64,000 nt of DNA from Nitrosospira sp. NpAV (GCF_000832065.1 NZ_JXQM01000019.1:186001-250000), one strand, 5' to 3'; counted from the stretch's first letter, positions 45,402 through 53,718 are shown. Numbers and translations: made by a program. The notes: generated by a model from the sequence alone, not told the origin.

Positions 45402-46058
45402 TTATTTATCCGTGGATTCGTCATTCTTCGGTTTGAATCTGAAGCGGCATAAGTTGCCGCCGTGGACCATGCATTCGTGTTGCTCGACCTTGCTTTCGGT
45501 GAAGGTCTCCATCAGGCCCCTATCCAGATGGCAAATATCGGCATCTCTCACCGCCATCCGGTGAAACACACAGTTATCAGCTTCGATTACCGTCTCCCCG
45601 CCCGGCAATGTCGCCGTTTTTGCATTATAGCCAAGCTGATCCATTACCTCGGCAAGCTTCTCGACCTTCTCCGCATGCGTGGCCAGGCCGGAATGTTCGC
45701 TGCGAAGCTGGCGCCCAACACCCGCGCCAATCTCGCTCAGACGCTTGCTCATGTTTTCCGCACCCTCTTCATTCTGGACGGAAGCCACTACGAGTTGCGC
45801 AAGCCACGAATACTGGCGCGGAAAGCTTTCCCGGCCAAGCTCGGTCAAAACATAAAGCTGTTGCGGACGCCCTCCTCCTGAAGGCCGCGTGGCGCCGGCC
45901 TCCACCAATCCCGCCGCTTCCAGCGAGGCAAGATGCTGCCGTACCGCGTTACGTGTAATCTCAAGTCCTTTCGAAAGCTCATCCACGCTCAGTCCCGGCT
46001 TGCCCCTGCGCAGCAGCTTGAGCAATTGTTTTTGCCGTTCACCCATAGTATTAAGCAT
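45402..46058 (-). CDS. SufR-like helix-turn-helix regulator with four cysteines
   Basis: A 218-aa protein. The N-terminal winged helix is LSVDELSKGLEITRNAVRQH (23-42) with a wing at SGGGRPQQLYVLTELG. The C-terminal domain has four cysteines (163, 176, 196, 204) in NCVFH, ICHLD, ECMVH and LCRF. The spacing resembles that of SufR-type regulators, which bind an iron-sulfur cluster. It may therefore sense iron-sulfur or redox state. No suf genes are in the window, so the target is unknown. Confidence 0.8.
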   Translation of the reverse strand: MLNTMGERQKQLLKLLRRGKPGLSVDELSKGLEITRNAVRQHLASLEAAGLVEAGATRPSGGGRPQQLYVLTELGRESFPRQYSWLAQLVVASVQNEEGAENMSKRLSEIGAGVGRQLRSEHSGLATHAEKVEKLAEVMDQLGYNAKTATLPGGETVIEADNCVFHRMAVRDADICHLDRGLMETFTESKVEQHECMVHGGNLCRFRFKPKNDESTDK

Positions 46059-46436
46059 TTCGCGTCCCTTCCTTTCTCCCCACTTGGTAATTATAAGAAT
46101 TTATTATGGAACACATTATCGTCTGTTGCATCGACAATAGCATACAACATTAAGACACTTTAAGCATGGGAAAGTTGACAAAATGTCGCAGATGTCTTAT
46201 GGTTTTTTTCAACCTCAGAATAATCCAGAATTATTCATCGCTGTCGATGGATAACGCTTCGCACCCACGCCCGCAACATTACGAAGACCAGAATACCTCG
46301 CTTCGCACCTTTTGTCCGGCCACCCTCTATATAGAGAAAGCAGGATCATCGGATCGTACAGACATGGAATCCATTGAGAATGAGTCACAAATGGTACCTG
46401 GATGATCCTGAATCGGGATCTCGCGTCTGCGCACGG
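46059..46436. other. Intergenic region with inverted repeat
   Basis: These 378 nt lie upstream of the SufR-like regulator and hold its promoter. GAATAAT (46218-46224) and ATTATTC (46230-46236) form a 7-bp arm inverted repeat with a 5-nt spacer, 160 nt upstream of the regulator start, a candidate operator. No gene is seen. Confidence 0.45.
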
Positions 46437-47219
46437 TTACTCTCTCCAAGCCGGAAAATCCGGCAAACCACGGAAAAAATCCATATCGTGGTTGGGCCAA
46501 AGTTCCGCATCTTCCCTACTGGCCAGCGCCTTGAGCTTGCGGATGCTCGCGAGCGCCAGCGTCTCGTTATCCTGCCAGCAATAACCCGGCGCAATCTCCT
46601 CCGACAGGTTTTCACCCAGATCGGCGGCATCGCCGCACAGGATGACGGGCGGCCCCTTTCTCAATTCGATAAACAATGACATATGCCCTGCCGTATGGCC
46701 GGGGCTGGCGATGGCATGCACGCCGGGGGCCACCACATATTCACCCCTTTTTACCCGCCACAGATTCGCATGGACCAGCTCATCGGCAAATACGCTGCCA
46801 TCCAGACCGGTACTTGCTACAGCCAATTCATCGCCTTGTATGTGGACCTCGCATCCCGGCAGATCGCAAAGCCCGCCTGCGTGGTCAAAGTGCAGATGGC
46901 CAATAAATACGACATCTATATCTGATGGCGTGAGTCCCAATTTTGCCAGGTAGCGCGGGATACGCTGCTCTTCCCGCATGACGGGCGCTTCCACCAGCGG
47001 CCGCATGGGATCAAAATACCTAGCACGCAAGAGCGGATCGGCCAGCTTGCGATAGTCGCATCCCACATCGTAAAGGATACGCCCGTTGGGTGTTTCAATC
47101 AGATAGGCGAGTATCGGCGCATTGATGAATTTGCCATGACCGTAATTACGTGTCGAGATGGTTTTATCATAGCGGACCGTGCCAGTGAGCAGCGGCCAGA
47201 TTTTCGGGGCGCGAGACAT
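46437..47219 (-). CDS. AHL-lactonase-like metallo-beta-lactamase
   Basis: A 260-aa protein. HLHFDHAGG at 108-116 is the dinuclear zinc motif of this superfamily, followed by ASPGHTAGHMSLFIELRKGP and LCGDAADLGENL. The N-terminus PILAYLIETPNGRILYDVGC is the common pattern of N-acyl homoserine lactonases (AiiA-type). It would open the lactone ring of quorum signals; related enzymes act on other lactones. No luxI/luxR homologue is seen in this window. Confidence 0.82.
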   Translation of the reverse strand: MSRAPKIWPLLTGTVRYDKTISTRNYGHGKFINAPILAYLIETPNGRILYDVGCDYRKLADPLLRARYFDPMRPLVEAPVMREEQRIPRYLAKLGLTPSDIDVVFIGHLHFDHAGGLCDLPGCEVHIQGDELAVASTGLDGSVFADELVHANLWRVKRGEYVVAPGVHAIASPGHTAGHMSLFIELRKGPPVILCGDAADLGENLSEEIAPGYCWQDNETLALASIRKLKALASREDAELWPNHDMDFFRGLPDFPAWRE

Positions 47220-47350
47220 AATTAAGGATTACGACTCCGGGGAACGATGATGTCCATCATAGAGAAGAAAAGTGTATGCGGCATTATGTATGATATGCCT
47301 AAAAAGGCCTTATTTGACAACTTCCGATCCAACGGGGGAAACCATGAATT

Positions 47351-47380
47351 CGTCATTCCGGGCTTGATCCGGAATCCAGC
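47351..47380. repeat. REP-like palindrome
   Basis: ATTCCGG (47355-47361) and CCGGAAT (47369-47375) around GCTTGAT, in the frame CGTCATTCCGGGCTTGATCC. This resembles a dispersed repeat seen in many proteobacteria. Only this copy was noticed in the window. Confidence 0.55.
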
Positions 47381-47481
47381 CCACTGTACGCCTGCTCCAA
47401 TCTACATAATGCAGTATTACGCCAGGATTACTCAACGGGCAAACCGCAAAACGGGACACTCATAAATTTGGCTCTTCAGAA

Positions 47482-48609
47482 ATGCCCATACATCAATTGA
47501 AAGCGCTTGGACAGTCAATCTGGCTCGACCACATCGACCGGGATCTTATCCGCGGCGGCGGCTTGAAGAGAATGGTGGATGAAGGCGAAATAGGCGGCAT
47601 TACCACCAACCCCGCTATTCTCGCGAACGCCATCAGCTCGGACGCCGGATATGCCGAGGATCTGCGCGCCCTCCTCCGCCAGGGACACACTCCCGCAGCT
47701 GCGTACGAAAAACTTGTCATTCCGGAAATACGCGCTGCAGCCGACATACTGCGCCCGGTTTATGAGAATACGCACCGCCGCGATGGCTATGGCTCATTGC
47801 AGGTCGCCCTGGCATTGGCCGATGATACCGTGGCAACAGTGGAAGAAACCCGCCGCCTGTGGCGCGAGGTGGGACGGGAAAATCTCCTGATCAAAATTCC
47901 GGCCACCGAGGCCGGCATTCCCGCCATCACCCAACTGACCGCCGAGGGGATCAACGTCAACGTCACCCTGCTCTTTTCACAAGCCGGGTACGAGCGCGCT
48001 GCGCAAGCCTACCTTGATGGACTGGAACAGCTCATCGCACGCGGCGGAGACCCTGCCGCTGTTGCCGGCGTGGCAAGCTTTTTCATCAGCAGGCTCGATA
48101 CCGCCGTCGATGCCCTCATCTCCTCTCACTTGAACCAGTGCGGCTGGATCAAGACCTATAATGCGCTGGAACGCGAGTCGCTCAGAAATCTCCTTGGCAA
48201 AGTGGCTATCGCCAATGCCAAAGTAACCTATGAACGCCATGAGGCGATATTTTCAAGCCCCCGCTGGAATGCGCTCGCCGCTCAGGGAGCGCGAAAGCAG
48301 CGGCTACTCTGGGCCAGCACCGGAATCAAGAATCCGGCTTATCGCGACATAAAATATATCGAGGCACTGATCGGCCCGGATACCATGATCACGGTTCCCC
48401 CGGCAACACTGGCGGCTTTCCGTGAACGCGGAAGAGTGCACCTCAGCCTGCGGGAAGACGTCGCCAGCGCAGCCGCCCTCCTCGGCACGCTCAAGACGCT
48501 GCGCATCCCGCTCGACGATCTTGCCAGCAAACTGCTATCCGATGGAGTGAAGCAATTCAGTGCCGCATACGAAAAACTCATTGATGCGATGCCGCATTCT
48601 CTTCCGTAG
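47482..48609 (+). CDS. tal: Transaldolase (copy 2, diverged)
   Basis: A 375-aa enzyme, the same length as copy 1. QSIWLDHIDRDLIRG, TTNPAILANAISSDAGYAED and the lysine region LLIKIPATEAGIPAI (Lys138) are all conserved, so it is likely active. Clear divergence from copy 1 (for example TTNPAIL for SNPTIF) shows an old duplication or transfer. The last 32 nt overlap the end of the convergent small membrane gene. Confidence 0.93.
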   Translation: MPIHQLKALGQSIWLDHIDRDLIRGGGLKRMVDEGEIGGITTNPAILANAISSDAGYAEDLRALLRQGHTPAAAYEKLVIPEIRAAADILRPVYENTHRRDGYGSLQVALALADDTVATVEETRRLWREVGRENLLIKIPATEAGIPAITQLTAEGINVNVTLLFSQAGYERAAQAYLDGLEQLIARGGDPAAVAGVASFFISRLDTAVDALISSHLNQCGWIKTYNALERESLRNLLGKVAIANAKVTYERHEAIFSSPRWNALAAQGARKQRLLWASTGIKNPAYRDIKYIEALIGPDTMITVPPATLAAFRERGRVHLSLREDVASAAALLGTLKTLRIPLDDLASKLLSDGVKQFSAAYEKLIDAMPHSLP

Positions 48610-48826
48610 CGTCGTCCGCATGGTGCAGTACCTGGGACACAAAATGTGCGGAAACATTCATGACAAAAGGCACCAGCAGGATAACGACCAGCAATGCCAG
48701 CAAGGCCGTGTTGACGCTGACCCCGATCTCTCCCCGCATGACTTTCTTGAAGAACCACGCGCACACCCAAATAACTCCCACCAGGAACGCGGAACCTATC
48801 ATTATGTAATCGCTGTCATCCATCAT
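48578..48826 (-). CDS. Small two-helix membrane protein
   Basis: An 82-aa protein. Two hydrophobic segments, IMIGSAFLVGVIWVCAWFFK and TALLALLVVILLVPFVMNVS, are separated by a short basic-acidic loop (KVMRGEIGV). The tail HHADDATEENAASHQ is acidic and His-rich. No family recognised. Its 3' end overlaps the transaldolase end by 32 nt on the other strand. Confidence 0.7.
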   Translation of the reverse strand: MMDDSDYIMIGSAFLVGVIWVCAWFFKKVMRGEIGVSVNTALLALLVVILLVPFVMNVSAHFVSQVLHHADDATEENAASHQ

Positions 48827-49157
48827 TCTGAACCGGTTGGGTTAAAGAGGCGGGAGTGCGTGGTTTTTTAGCGCGCGTCCTATGGCGAGTCGCCTAAAGG
48901 TGAAAATCGAGGACGCAGGAATCATCGGGAGATCATAGTGTTAAGCGGACAATAAGCTGCCGACCGCAAGATTCAGGATCATATCTTCAATCAGACTACG
49001 AATATACTATTGCAGCCCATGAAGATTCAACATCATCATCATCATGGATCAGATCAATTCGATTAGGCGGAAGGAAATTGACCCTACCCCACAAAACAGC
49101 GCCGGTGGATTCAACCGGTACTAATGCTGGGGTAGGGTCACCGGGCAACGGACCCCT
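48827..49157. other. Intergenic region with palindrome and CAT microsatellite
   Basis: These 331 nt contain no gene. A short CAT tandem repeat lies around 49031-49045, and the 62-bp palindromic element at 49079-49140 (listed separately) lies near the right end. The upstream half must carry the promoter of the small two-helix membrane gene. Confidence 0.55.
49079..49140. repeat. 62-bp element with perfect 13-bp inverted ends
   Basis: TGACCCTACCCCA (49079-49091) is the exact reverse complement of TGGGGTAGGGTCA (49128-49140). The interior has a second hairpin, GCCGGT/ACCGGT-like. The same 13-mer TGGGGTAGGGTCA occurs at 54546-54558. Nearby are remnants of REP-associated tyrosine transposases, and such repeats are their usual substrate. 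Confidence 0.75.
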
Positions 49158-49814
49158 TCAGTAGACATAAGGAATGAGCCGCCAGGTACGGACGCGATAG
49201 GCTTCGTATGTGGCTCCAAAATGCTCCGCGAGCAAACGCTCTTCGGAGTGGATACGCGCAATGAGAGGCGGGATGAACAGCACCGCCAGCGCCACGCCAA
49301 TAATTGAGCGGAATGCAAGACCCCACCCAAAGACGCTGACAAGAAGTCCGAGGTAGCTGGGGTTGCGCACTAGGCCGTATATGCCGTCGGTTATGAGTTG
49401 ATGGTTCTTCTGGATGGCGACCAGGCCACTGAATCGCTTGCCGAGCACAAAGACCGGCCAAAGCCTGAGCGCACCACCGCCAAAGAAAAGCATAACACCC
49501 AGCCAGCGCACGCCGTTCCCGCCAAAGGTCAACAGGTCGGTGCGGTCGGAGAAGGCCGGCAAAAATCCATCCAGAAGGCCGATGATTAGGAAAGCGAACA
49601 GCACCCAGCGATTACCGCGATCTTCCTTTTCGCCCGGGCTGAGATTGCCGCTGGTAAAGGCAGCCGCAATCGTCAGTCCCAACGTCACCACAACAAGGGC
49701 GACCCGTGCAGGATGCGACAGAAAGGGTCCGATCCCGCCGCAGCCCCAGGCGGCAAGTCCTAGCCAGACAACAACCGAAACGAGTGCGATCAGGAAGGTA
49801 ATCATTCTGGACAT
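49158..49814 (-). CDS. Isoprenylcysteine carboxyl methyltransferase-type membrane protein
   Basis: A 218-aa membrane protein. Transmembrane segments start at ITFLIALVSVVVWLGLAAWG. The C-terminal core carries VRNPSYLGLLVSVFGWGLAF then HSEERLLAEHFGATYEAYRV, the pattern of the isoprenylcysteine methyltransferase / phospholipid methyltransferase-like family. The start is set at 49814, because GGGGAG lies 7 nt upstream of this ATG; an earlier ATG at 49835 overlaps that site. The substrate is unknown. Confidence 0.87.
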   Translation of the reverse strand: MSRMITFLIALVSVVVWLGLAAWGCGGIGPFLSHPARVALVVVTLGLTIAAAFTSGNLSPGEKEDRGNRWVLFAFLIIGLLDGFLPAFSDRTDLLTFGGNGVRWLGVMLFFGGGALRLWPVFVLGKRFSGLVAIQKNHQLITDGIYGLVRNPSYLGLLVSVFGWGLAFRSIIGVALAVLFIPPLIARIHSEERLLAEHFGATYEAYRVRTWRLIPYVY

Positions 49815-49954
49815 ATCAAGCTCCCCTATCCGCATGCAGATTGCAGGACCCCCTCCACACCCGCAATCTTCCGGAGGCAGCTCACGAACGGAAAAATAGT
49901 ACGGTAAGCTTCAGCAGATATTCCGGTAAGGACAAATACATGGATACCCTGAGA

Positions 49955-50611
49955 CTACCCGTCCATGTATTCATCGTGCAGCCGCCACCACTGATACGGT
50001 TCCGTCTGCGGCGTTCCTTTTGGCGACTCTTCCCAAGTTTCCTGCCGGCCGAGCGGCGTGAGATCGAGAAGTGTCCAGACGGTCCCGAGTGTCTCAACGC
50101 CGCGTCCCGTGGTGAAATATGTGCGATAGATATTGCCGCCGTCGCGATAGAAGACATTGAGGCCGAAATAGCGGGGCACGTCGAAATCCGCGTTGAAATC
50201 GTCCATGGTCGAGAACCACGGCATTTGCCAACCCATGCGTTTCCGGAACGCCTCGATCTCATCCACCGGGGCACGCGAGACGAAGACCAGCGCGGTGTCG
50301 CGCGTGTGAAGATGCGCGAGATGCGGGATCTGGTCGCCGACCATGGCACACCCCGTGCAAGGCGCGGGATCGGCCGGCCTGAGCATGTGATGATAGACAA
50401 TGAGTTGTTTTCGCCCGCCGAACAGGCCGGGAAGGTCGGTCTTGCCGTCCGGTCCGTCGAATTCATAGGTTTTTTCAACCTTCATCCATGGTGCGCGGCG
50501 GCGTTCGGCGGCGAGCCTGTCATGCGCCTTCGTAAGTTCCTTTTCCTTGCTAAGCAGCGTCGCATGGGCTTCCAGCCATTCGTTGCGGGATACGATTTTT
50601 CGGTTCTCCAT
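49955..50611 (-). CDS. DUF899 thioredoxin-like protein
   Basis: A 218-aa protein. VSRNEWLEAHATLLSKEKEL then RRRAPWMKVEKTYEFDG opens the family; LIVYHHMLRPADPAPCTGCA carries a CTGC redox pair, and VDEIEAFRKRMGWQMPWFST is a further family mark. The ending WWRLHDEYMDG is typical. The fold is thioredoxin-like; the function is unknown. Confidence 0.9.
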   Translation of the reverse strand: MENRKIVSRNEWLEAHATLLSKEKELTKAHDRLAAERRRAPWMKVEKTYEFDGPDGKTDLPGLFGGRKQLIVYHHMLRPADPAPCTGCAMVGDQIPHLAHLHTRDTALVFVSRAPVDEIEAFRKRMGWQMPWFSTMDDFNADFDVPRYFGLNVFYRDGGNIYRTYFTTGRGVETLGTVWTLLDLTPLGRQETWEESPKGTPQTEPYQWWRLHDEYMDG

Positions 50612-50659
50612 TTCAATTCTCCTTTGAGAGATCAGCAGTCAACAGAGAGATCAACAGGG

Positions 50660-50820
50660 TCAGACTCGATTGATCTTGAATTGTTCTGATTTCCTATCCC
50701 ACCCTTGGCCTTGGACTCTACCCACCTCTTCAATTTCTCTTGAATATCTCGCTTGAACGATCATTTCCCAAGACCCAAGCTTTGTTTGTCGCTTCTTTGA
50801 TCGTGTTAATGCTCTTGACC
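50660..50820 (-). pseudogene. REP-associated tyrosine transposase, C-terminal remnant
   Basis: Reading leftward from the DUF190 stop, frame 1 gives SINTIKEATNKAWVLGNDRS. Two more frames give EKLKRWVESKAKGG and then DRKSEQFKINRV followed by TGA. Together these match the C-terminus of RayT-type (Y1 transposase) proteins. The two frameshifts and lack of an N-terminus make it a relic. Related sequence is in the remnant at 56327-56557. Confidence 0.75.
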
Positions 50821-50821
50821 A

Positions 50822-51139
50822 TCATTCTGGCAACACCCCATACTCAACCGGGAATTTGACGTAAAACAGTTCCAATTTTTCTTTTCTCAATAGGGCCAGG
50901 AAATGCTCGGTTTCATCCTCGCTCATGATAAATCCCACCTCTACCGGCAAGTCCGCGCCCAGCTCAATAAAGGTTGCTTCGTGCAACCTTCCGTGCCGCC
51001 CGAACCCCGCAATGGCACGCACTGCCGTACCTCCATGAATACCGTGTTTTTTTGCGTACTCTAATAACCATTCAAACAACAGTATGCCGCGGTGCTCGCG
51101 GTGCTCGCTCACATAAAACTTGAGAAAGGTTCCCTGCAT
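50822..51139 (-). CDS. DUF190 family protein
   Basis: A 105-aa protein: GTFLKFYVSEHREHRGILLF, LLEYAKKHGIHGGTAVRAIA, and EDETEHFLALLRKEKLELFY, as in DUF190 (PII-like ferredoxin fold). It lies 28 nt after crcB on the same strand, a common pairing that suggests a role in fluoride or ion handling, unproven. A transposase remnant abuts its stop codon. Confidence 0.9.
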   Translation of the reverse strand: MQGTFLKFYVSEHREHRGILLFEWLLEYAKKHGIHGGTAVRAIAGFGRHGRLHEATFIELGADLPVEVGFIMSEDETEHFLALLRKEKLELFYVKFPVEYGVLPE

Positions 51140-51167
51140 ACGGGCCTCTATTTGCGACGAACTGGGA

Positions 51168-51554
51168 TCAATGCTGCACCAGCCATTTGATGGTCAATAT
51201 TCCCAGCACTGTCATTGCCAGAGAGCCGGCCAGGTGCGAAAAGACGATGGTGAAAGCCCAGCCATATTGCTCGCGCAGCAGGAGCGCGACCGTTTCCGCG
51301 GAAAAGGTCGAGAAAGTGGTCAAGCCACCAAGAAAGCCGGTGATGATGAAGAGCCGCCCTTCTGGCGGCAAGGTGGTATTGTGAGAAAAATACTCTACTG
51401 CAACACCCACGAGATAGCCGCCCATGATATTTGCAGCCAAGGTGCCGAAAGGAAGAGTGGGAAATACCGGATTCAACATCGCACCCAATCCCCAGCGAAG
51501 CCATGCTCCCAGTGCCGCGCCTAATCCCACCGCAGTTACAGCATAGATGCTCAC
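51168..51554 (-). CDS. crcB: Fluoride ion channel CrcB/Fluc
   Basis: A 128-aa membrane protein. GAWLRWGLGAMLNP, FGTLAANIMGGYLVGVAVEY, and GFLGGLTTFSTFSAETVALL (the fluoride filter region with TTFSTFS) identify CrcB. The start is set at the GTG at 51554, giving the usual family length; a longer frame reaches 51773 but its added 73 codons do not resemble CrcB. The adjacent DUF190 gene is the usual partner. Confidence 0.9.
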   Translation of the reverse strand: MSIYAVTAVGLGAALGAWLRWGLGAMLNPVFPTLPFGTLAANIMGGYLVGVAVEYFSHNTTLPPEGRLFIITGFLGGLTTFSTFSAETVALLLREQYGWAFTIVFSHLAGSLAMTVLGILTIKWLVQH

Positions 51555-51808
51555 TTTTTTTATCTCTGATTTATTGATAAAGCTTGCATACGGCAACGGA
51601 GCCCATAAAGTCCGGCTAACACTGCTAATTCTATTCTCCAGATCAATATTGCATTGAACAACATATCCATACCATCCCTGAACGACTGGTTCTATTGGGA
51701 TCTTGCATCCTTTACGGCGGTCTTCGCAAAGATCAGCCTGGAAAAGGGTTAGAGCTGGCTCTTGTTCCGCCACCCAAACCCCCGCTTCGGCGAGGTGCCG
51801 GAGGCAAG

Positions 51809-52177
51809 TTATTCAGCCAGCAGATTTACCGGCACGTCCAGCGCGCGTGACAGGGCAGTCAATACGGCTATTGTTCCCACCCTTTTTCTGCCCTCTATTT
51901 GACTGAGAAATGGCTTGCTTATCCCAGCTTTCTCCGCCAGGGCTTGCTGAGTCAGTTTGCGATAAGTCCGCCATGCCTTGATGGGATGGGTGCCCTCAAG
52001 GATTGTGTGGGTGACCTCCCCAGGGATGCGGCTGCCGTCATCCACGGCCTTTGCTTTATCGTAGAGTGCGATACCGCCGATATCCGCCGAGGCCTTTACC
52101 AGACGCTCGAATATTTCTATGGGAACAATGGCATATTCCCGTTTGCCGTTTCGTTCGATGAACTGAATATCACTCAT
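51809..52177 (-). CDS. XRE family antitoxin (HigA-like)
   Basis: A 122-aa protein. The N-terminal part is MSDIQFIERNGKREYAIVPI; the C-terminal helix-turn-helix is QQALAEKAGISKPFLSQIEG (about residues 74-93), with VLTALSRALDVPVNLLAE as last helix. It starts at ATG 52177, which overlaps the stop of a RelE-like toxin frame in ATGA, and GGAGG lies upstream. The antitoxin looks intact, but its partner is broken. It probably still represses its promoter at the 52441 palindrome. Confidence 0.85.
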   Translation of the reverse strand: MSDIQFIERNGKREYAIVPIEIFERLVKASADIGGIALYDKAKAVDDGSRIPGEVTHTILEGTHPIKAWRTYRKLTQQALAEKAGISKPFLSQIEGRKRVGTIAVLTALSRALDVPVNLLAE

Positions 52178-52431
52178 CTGTATATGCCTCCACGTGACCC
52201 GATCGCCAGTATGATTATCACCAGGTGGCCGTTGTCTATTTCGTAAATTACCCACCAGTTCCCCAACCATAGCCGGAAGCCGGAGCGGCCCTCCGCTTTT
52301 TGATATTATTATTCGAAGCATGCGGATTTTCCGCCAGCTGCTCGATCATGCCATGGATCGTGATCAACGTATTGCGGGAGCACCAATCTCAGAATTTTGA
52401 ACGCTTCGCGGCTGCATTCAATCCTGAACAT
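52174..52431 (-). pseudogene. RelE/ParE-like toxin, frameshifted
   Basis: Read leftward from ATG at 52431, frame 1 gives MFRIECSREAFKILR. After a +1 shift comes RNTLITIHGMIEQLAENPHA then SNNNIKK. A compensating shift returns to the first frame with EGRSGFRLWLGNWWVIYEID and GHLVIIILAIGSRGGIYR, ending in TGA that overlaps the antitoxin start. The pieces are in order and make a complete RelE-type toxin of 85 residues. An in-frame TAA lies between the two shifts, so the toxin should not be made. Confidence 0.85.
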
Positions 52432-52440
52432 TTACTAATA

Positions 52441-52455
52441 TTAGCATAGTGCTAA
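52441..52455. promoter_or_regulatory. Operator palindrome of the toxin-antitoxin unit
   Basis: TTAGCATAGTGCTAA has perfect 6-bp arms around a 3-nt centre, 10 nt upstream of the broken toxin start. This is the usual position for the binding site of a HigA/RelB-type antitoxin. Confidence 0.65.
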
Positions 52456-52604
52456 CTCCATGGCGAACGTCAACGGTTTTGTTGCGCCGAAATCCCTCTC
52501 CAGTTTGCTGAGAGCGCCACTATAGAATCATTGCGGTGATAGGCATCTCGGGCTTTTTGATTGACCGCCGAGCCTCAAACAATTAGTATATGCACCTCTC
52601 CAAT

Positions 52605-52680
52605 TCCCCGATAGCTCAGTCGGTAGAGCGACGGACTGTTAATCCGCAGGTCCCAGGTTCGAGCCCTGGTCGGGGAGCCA
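52605..52680 (+). tRNA. tRNA-Asn (GTT)
   Basis: A 76-nt gene with encoded CCA. The acceptor stem TCCCCGA pairs with TCGGGGA, the D-arm AGCTCAGTCGGTAGAGC is standard, the anticodon loop CTGTTAA holds GTT, and the T-arm is GGTTCGAGCCC. It is followed 85 nt later by an integrase relic, so its 3' end is a likely attachment site. Confidence 0.97.
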
Positions 52681-52764
52681 AGTACATAGAATTATCTTCC
52701 TTAATCATCAGTTACTTAGGCCGCGTATAGGCTTCTTGTGGTGGTACTTTTATGGTACCATCTA

Positions 52765-53012
52765 ATGAAACTATTGCTTAGTAGAGTTCTCATCTTGGAA
52801 ATCCGCTACGTTTACCTACGGGGTAAGGCCCATTACTACCAACGTAAAATGCCGAGGGATTTACTCTCCCGCTACCCGGTTCTACTCATATCAAGGTTAA
52901 CCTAAAAACTACCGACCCCTCATCAATTGCTAAAAAGGTACGCGAACTCAATAGGCGCTACGAGTCAACCTCCTCCTTCTCTCCCACGTCCAGGAGCATA
53001 TTGGTGCCGTGA
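52765..53012 (+). pseudogene. Tyrosine recombinase (integrase), N-terminal relic
   Basis: From ATG at 52765 frame 1 gives YVYLRGKAHYYQRKMPRDLL, the N-terminal SAM-like or Arm-type region of phage integrases. The frame then ends in TAA at 52903. A -1 shift from about 52884 continues with THIKVNLKTTDPSSIAKKVR then ELNRRYES. No catalytic domain follows. Only the N-terminal 80 or so residues remain, 85 nt from the tRNA-Asn end. Confidence 0.78.
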
Positions 53013-53169
53013 TCCCACCCCGGCAGGTCCTTTACGCTCCCCCTCCAGTTTCCTCTTCAGGTTTTCCACTTAATCTCTCTAAGGGTTCTCTTTAGTTATT
53101 TCTACTGGTTCCATACTGTACAGCCAGTGTTATCATTGGGGGCCTTACAACCCTTAAGGAGTCCCCACC

Positions 53170-53460
53170 ATGAAGTCCAATTATGTAGCAGGCGTTGTAC
53201 TACTTCTAGTTGCAGGAGGAGCTACTGCCAGTTGCCTCCCAGAACCCGGCTCTATAATTTGTCAGGACTCCCAAGGTGAGTACCACGTAGCCCCGCACTC
53301 TGAGGACTCTATAAATAAGACCTATGAGCCTCCCAAGAGTGCTTCGCCTTCTTATGAAACAAGTAGCCTTAGCTCCGCTCTAGACACCTCAGATGGGCGT
53401 CCCAACACTACCAATATAAAGGATGACCCTAAGGAGTACTTTAGGCAGTACCAGCAGTAA
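53170..53460 (+). CDS. Small secreted protein of the tRNA-Asn element
   Basis: A 96-aa protein. Signal peptide MKSNYVAGVVLLLVAGGATA precedes a mature part with SCLPEPGSIICQDSQGEYHV (two cysteines). The tail is Ser/Pro-rich and low in hydrophobic residues. AAGGAG lies upstream of the ATG. Its base composition is lower in GC than the surroundings, like the adjacent integrase relic, so it may belong to the decayed element. No family recognised. Confidence 0.65.
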   Translation: MKSNYVAGVVLLLVAGGATASCLPEPGSIICQDSQGEYHVAPHSEDSINKTYEPPKSASPSYETSSLSSALDTSDGRPNTTNIKDDPKEYFRQYQQ

Positions 53461-53483
53461 GAATACCTAAACAGCAACACCTC

Positions 53484-53511
53484 AGAAGGCCATCCTAATC
53501 GGTGGCTTTCT
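53484..53511 (+). terminator. Hairpin after the small secreted protein gene
   Basis: AGAAGGCCATCC (53484-53495) pairs with GGTGGCTTTCT (53501-53511), allowing one G-T pair and a bulge, with a 5-nt loop. It lies 23 nt after the stop codon. Confidence 0.5.
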
Positions 53512-53550
53512 CTTGCCTGAATCCCTTCCGCTTTAATTCCTCCTCCAGGG

Positions 53551-53718
53551 TCACTCCCTGACCCCTCTAGAATCCTGCACAGCCGTGTAACCATATGGCA
53601 CTCGCCCGCCATTGAAATATCCACCCCGCTCGATCTTTGACATGCTGCGAAGGGTGTCTGCGCTGATCTGTCTACTGTAGTGCTCATCGAAGATCTCCAA
53701 CATTGATTCCATCATCCA
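53551..53718 (-). pseudogene. Serine recombinase fragment
   Basis: The fragment reads MMESMLEIFDEHYSRQISAD then TLRSMSKIERGGYFNGGRVP and YGY. This matches the middle of large serine recombinases: the helix after the catalytic domain and the GGFFNGGRPPYGY-type hinge. The catalytic serine domain and the C-terminal part are missing. It is a relic. Confidence 0.65.

Noticed and set aside
51555-51773. Fluoride riboswitch upstream of crcB
   Set aside because: The characteristic fluoride-aptamer motif was not found, and the upstream frame extension is not CrcB-like either.
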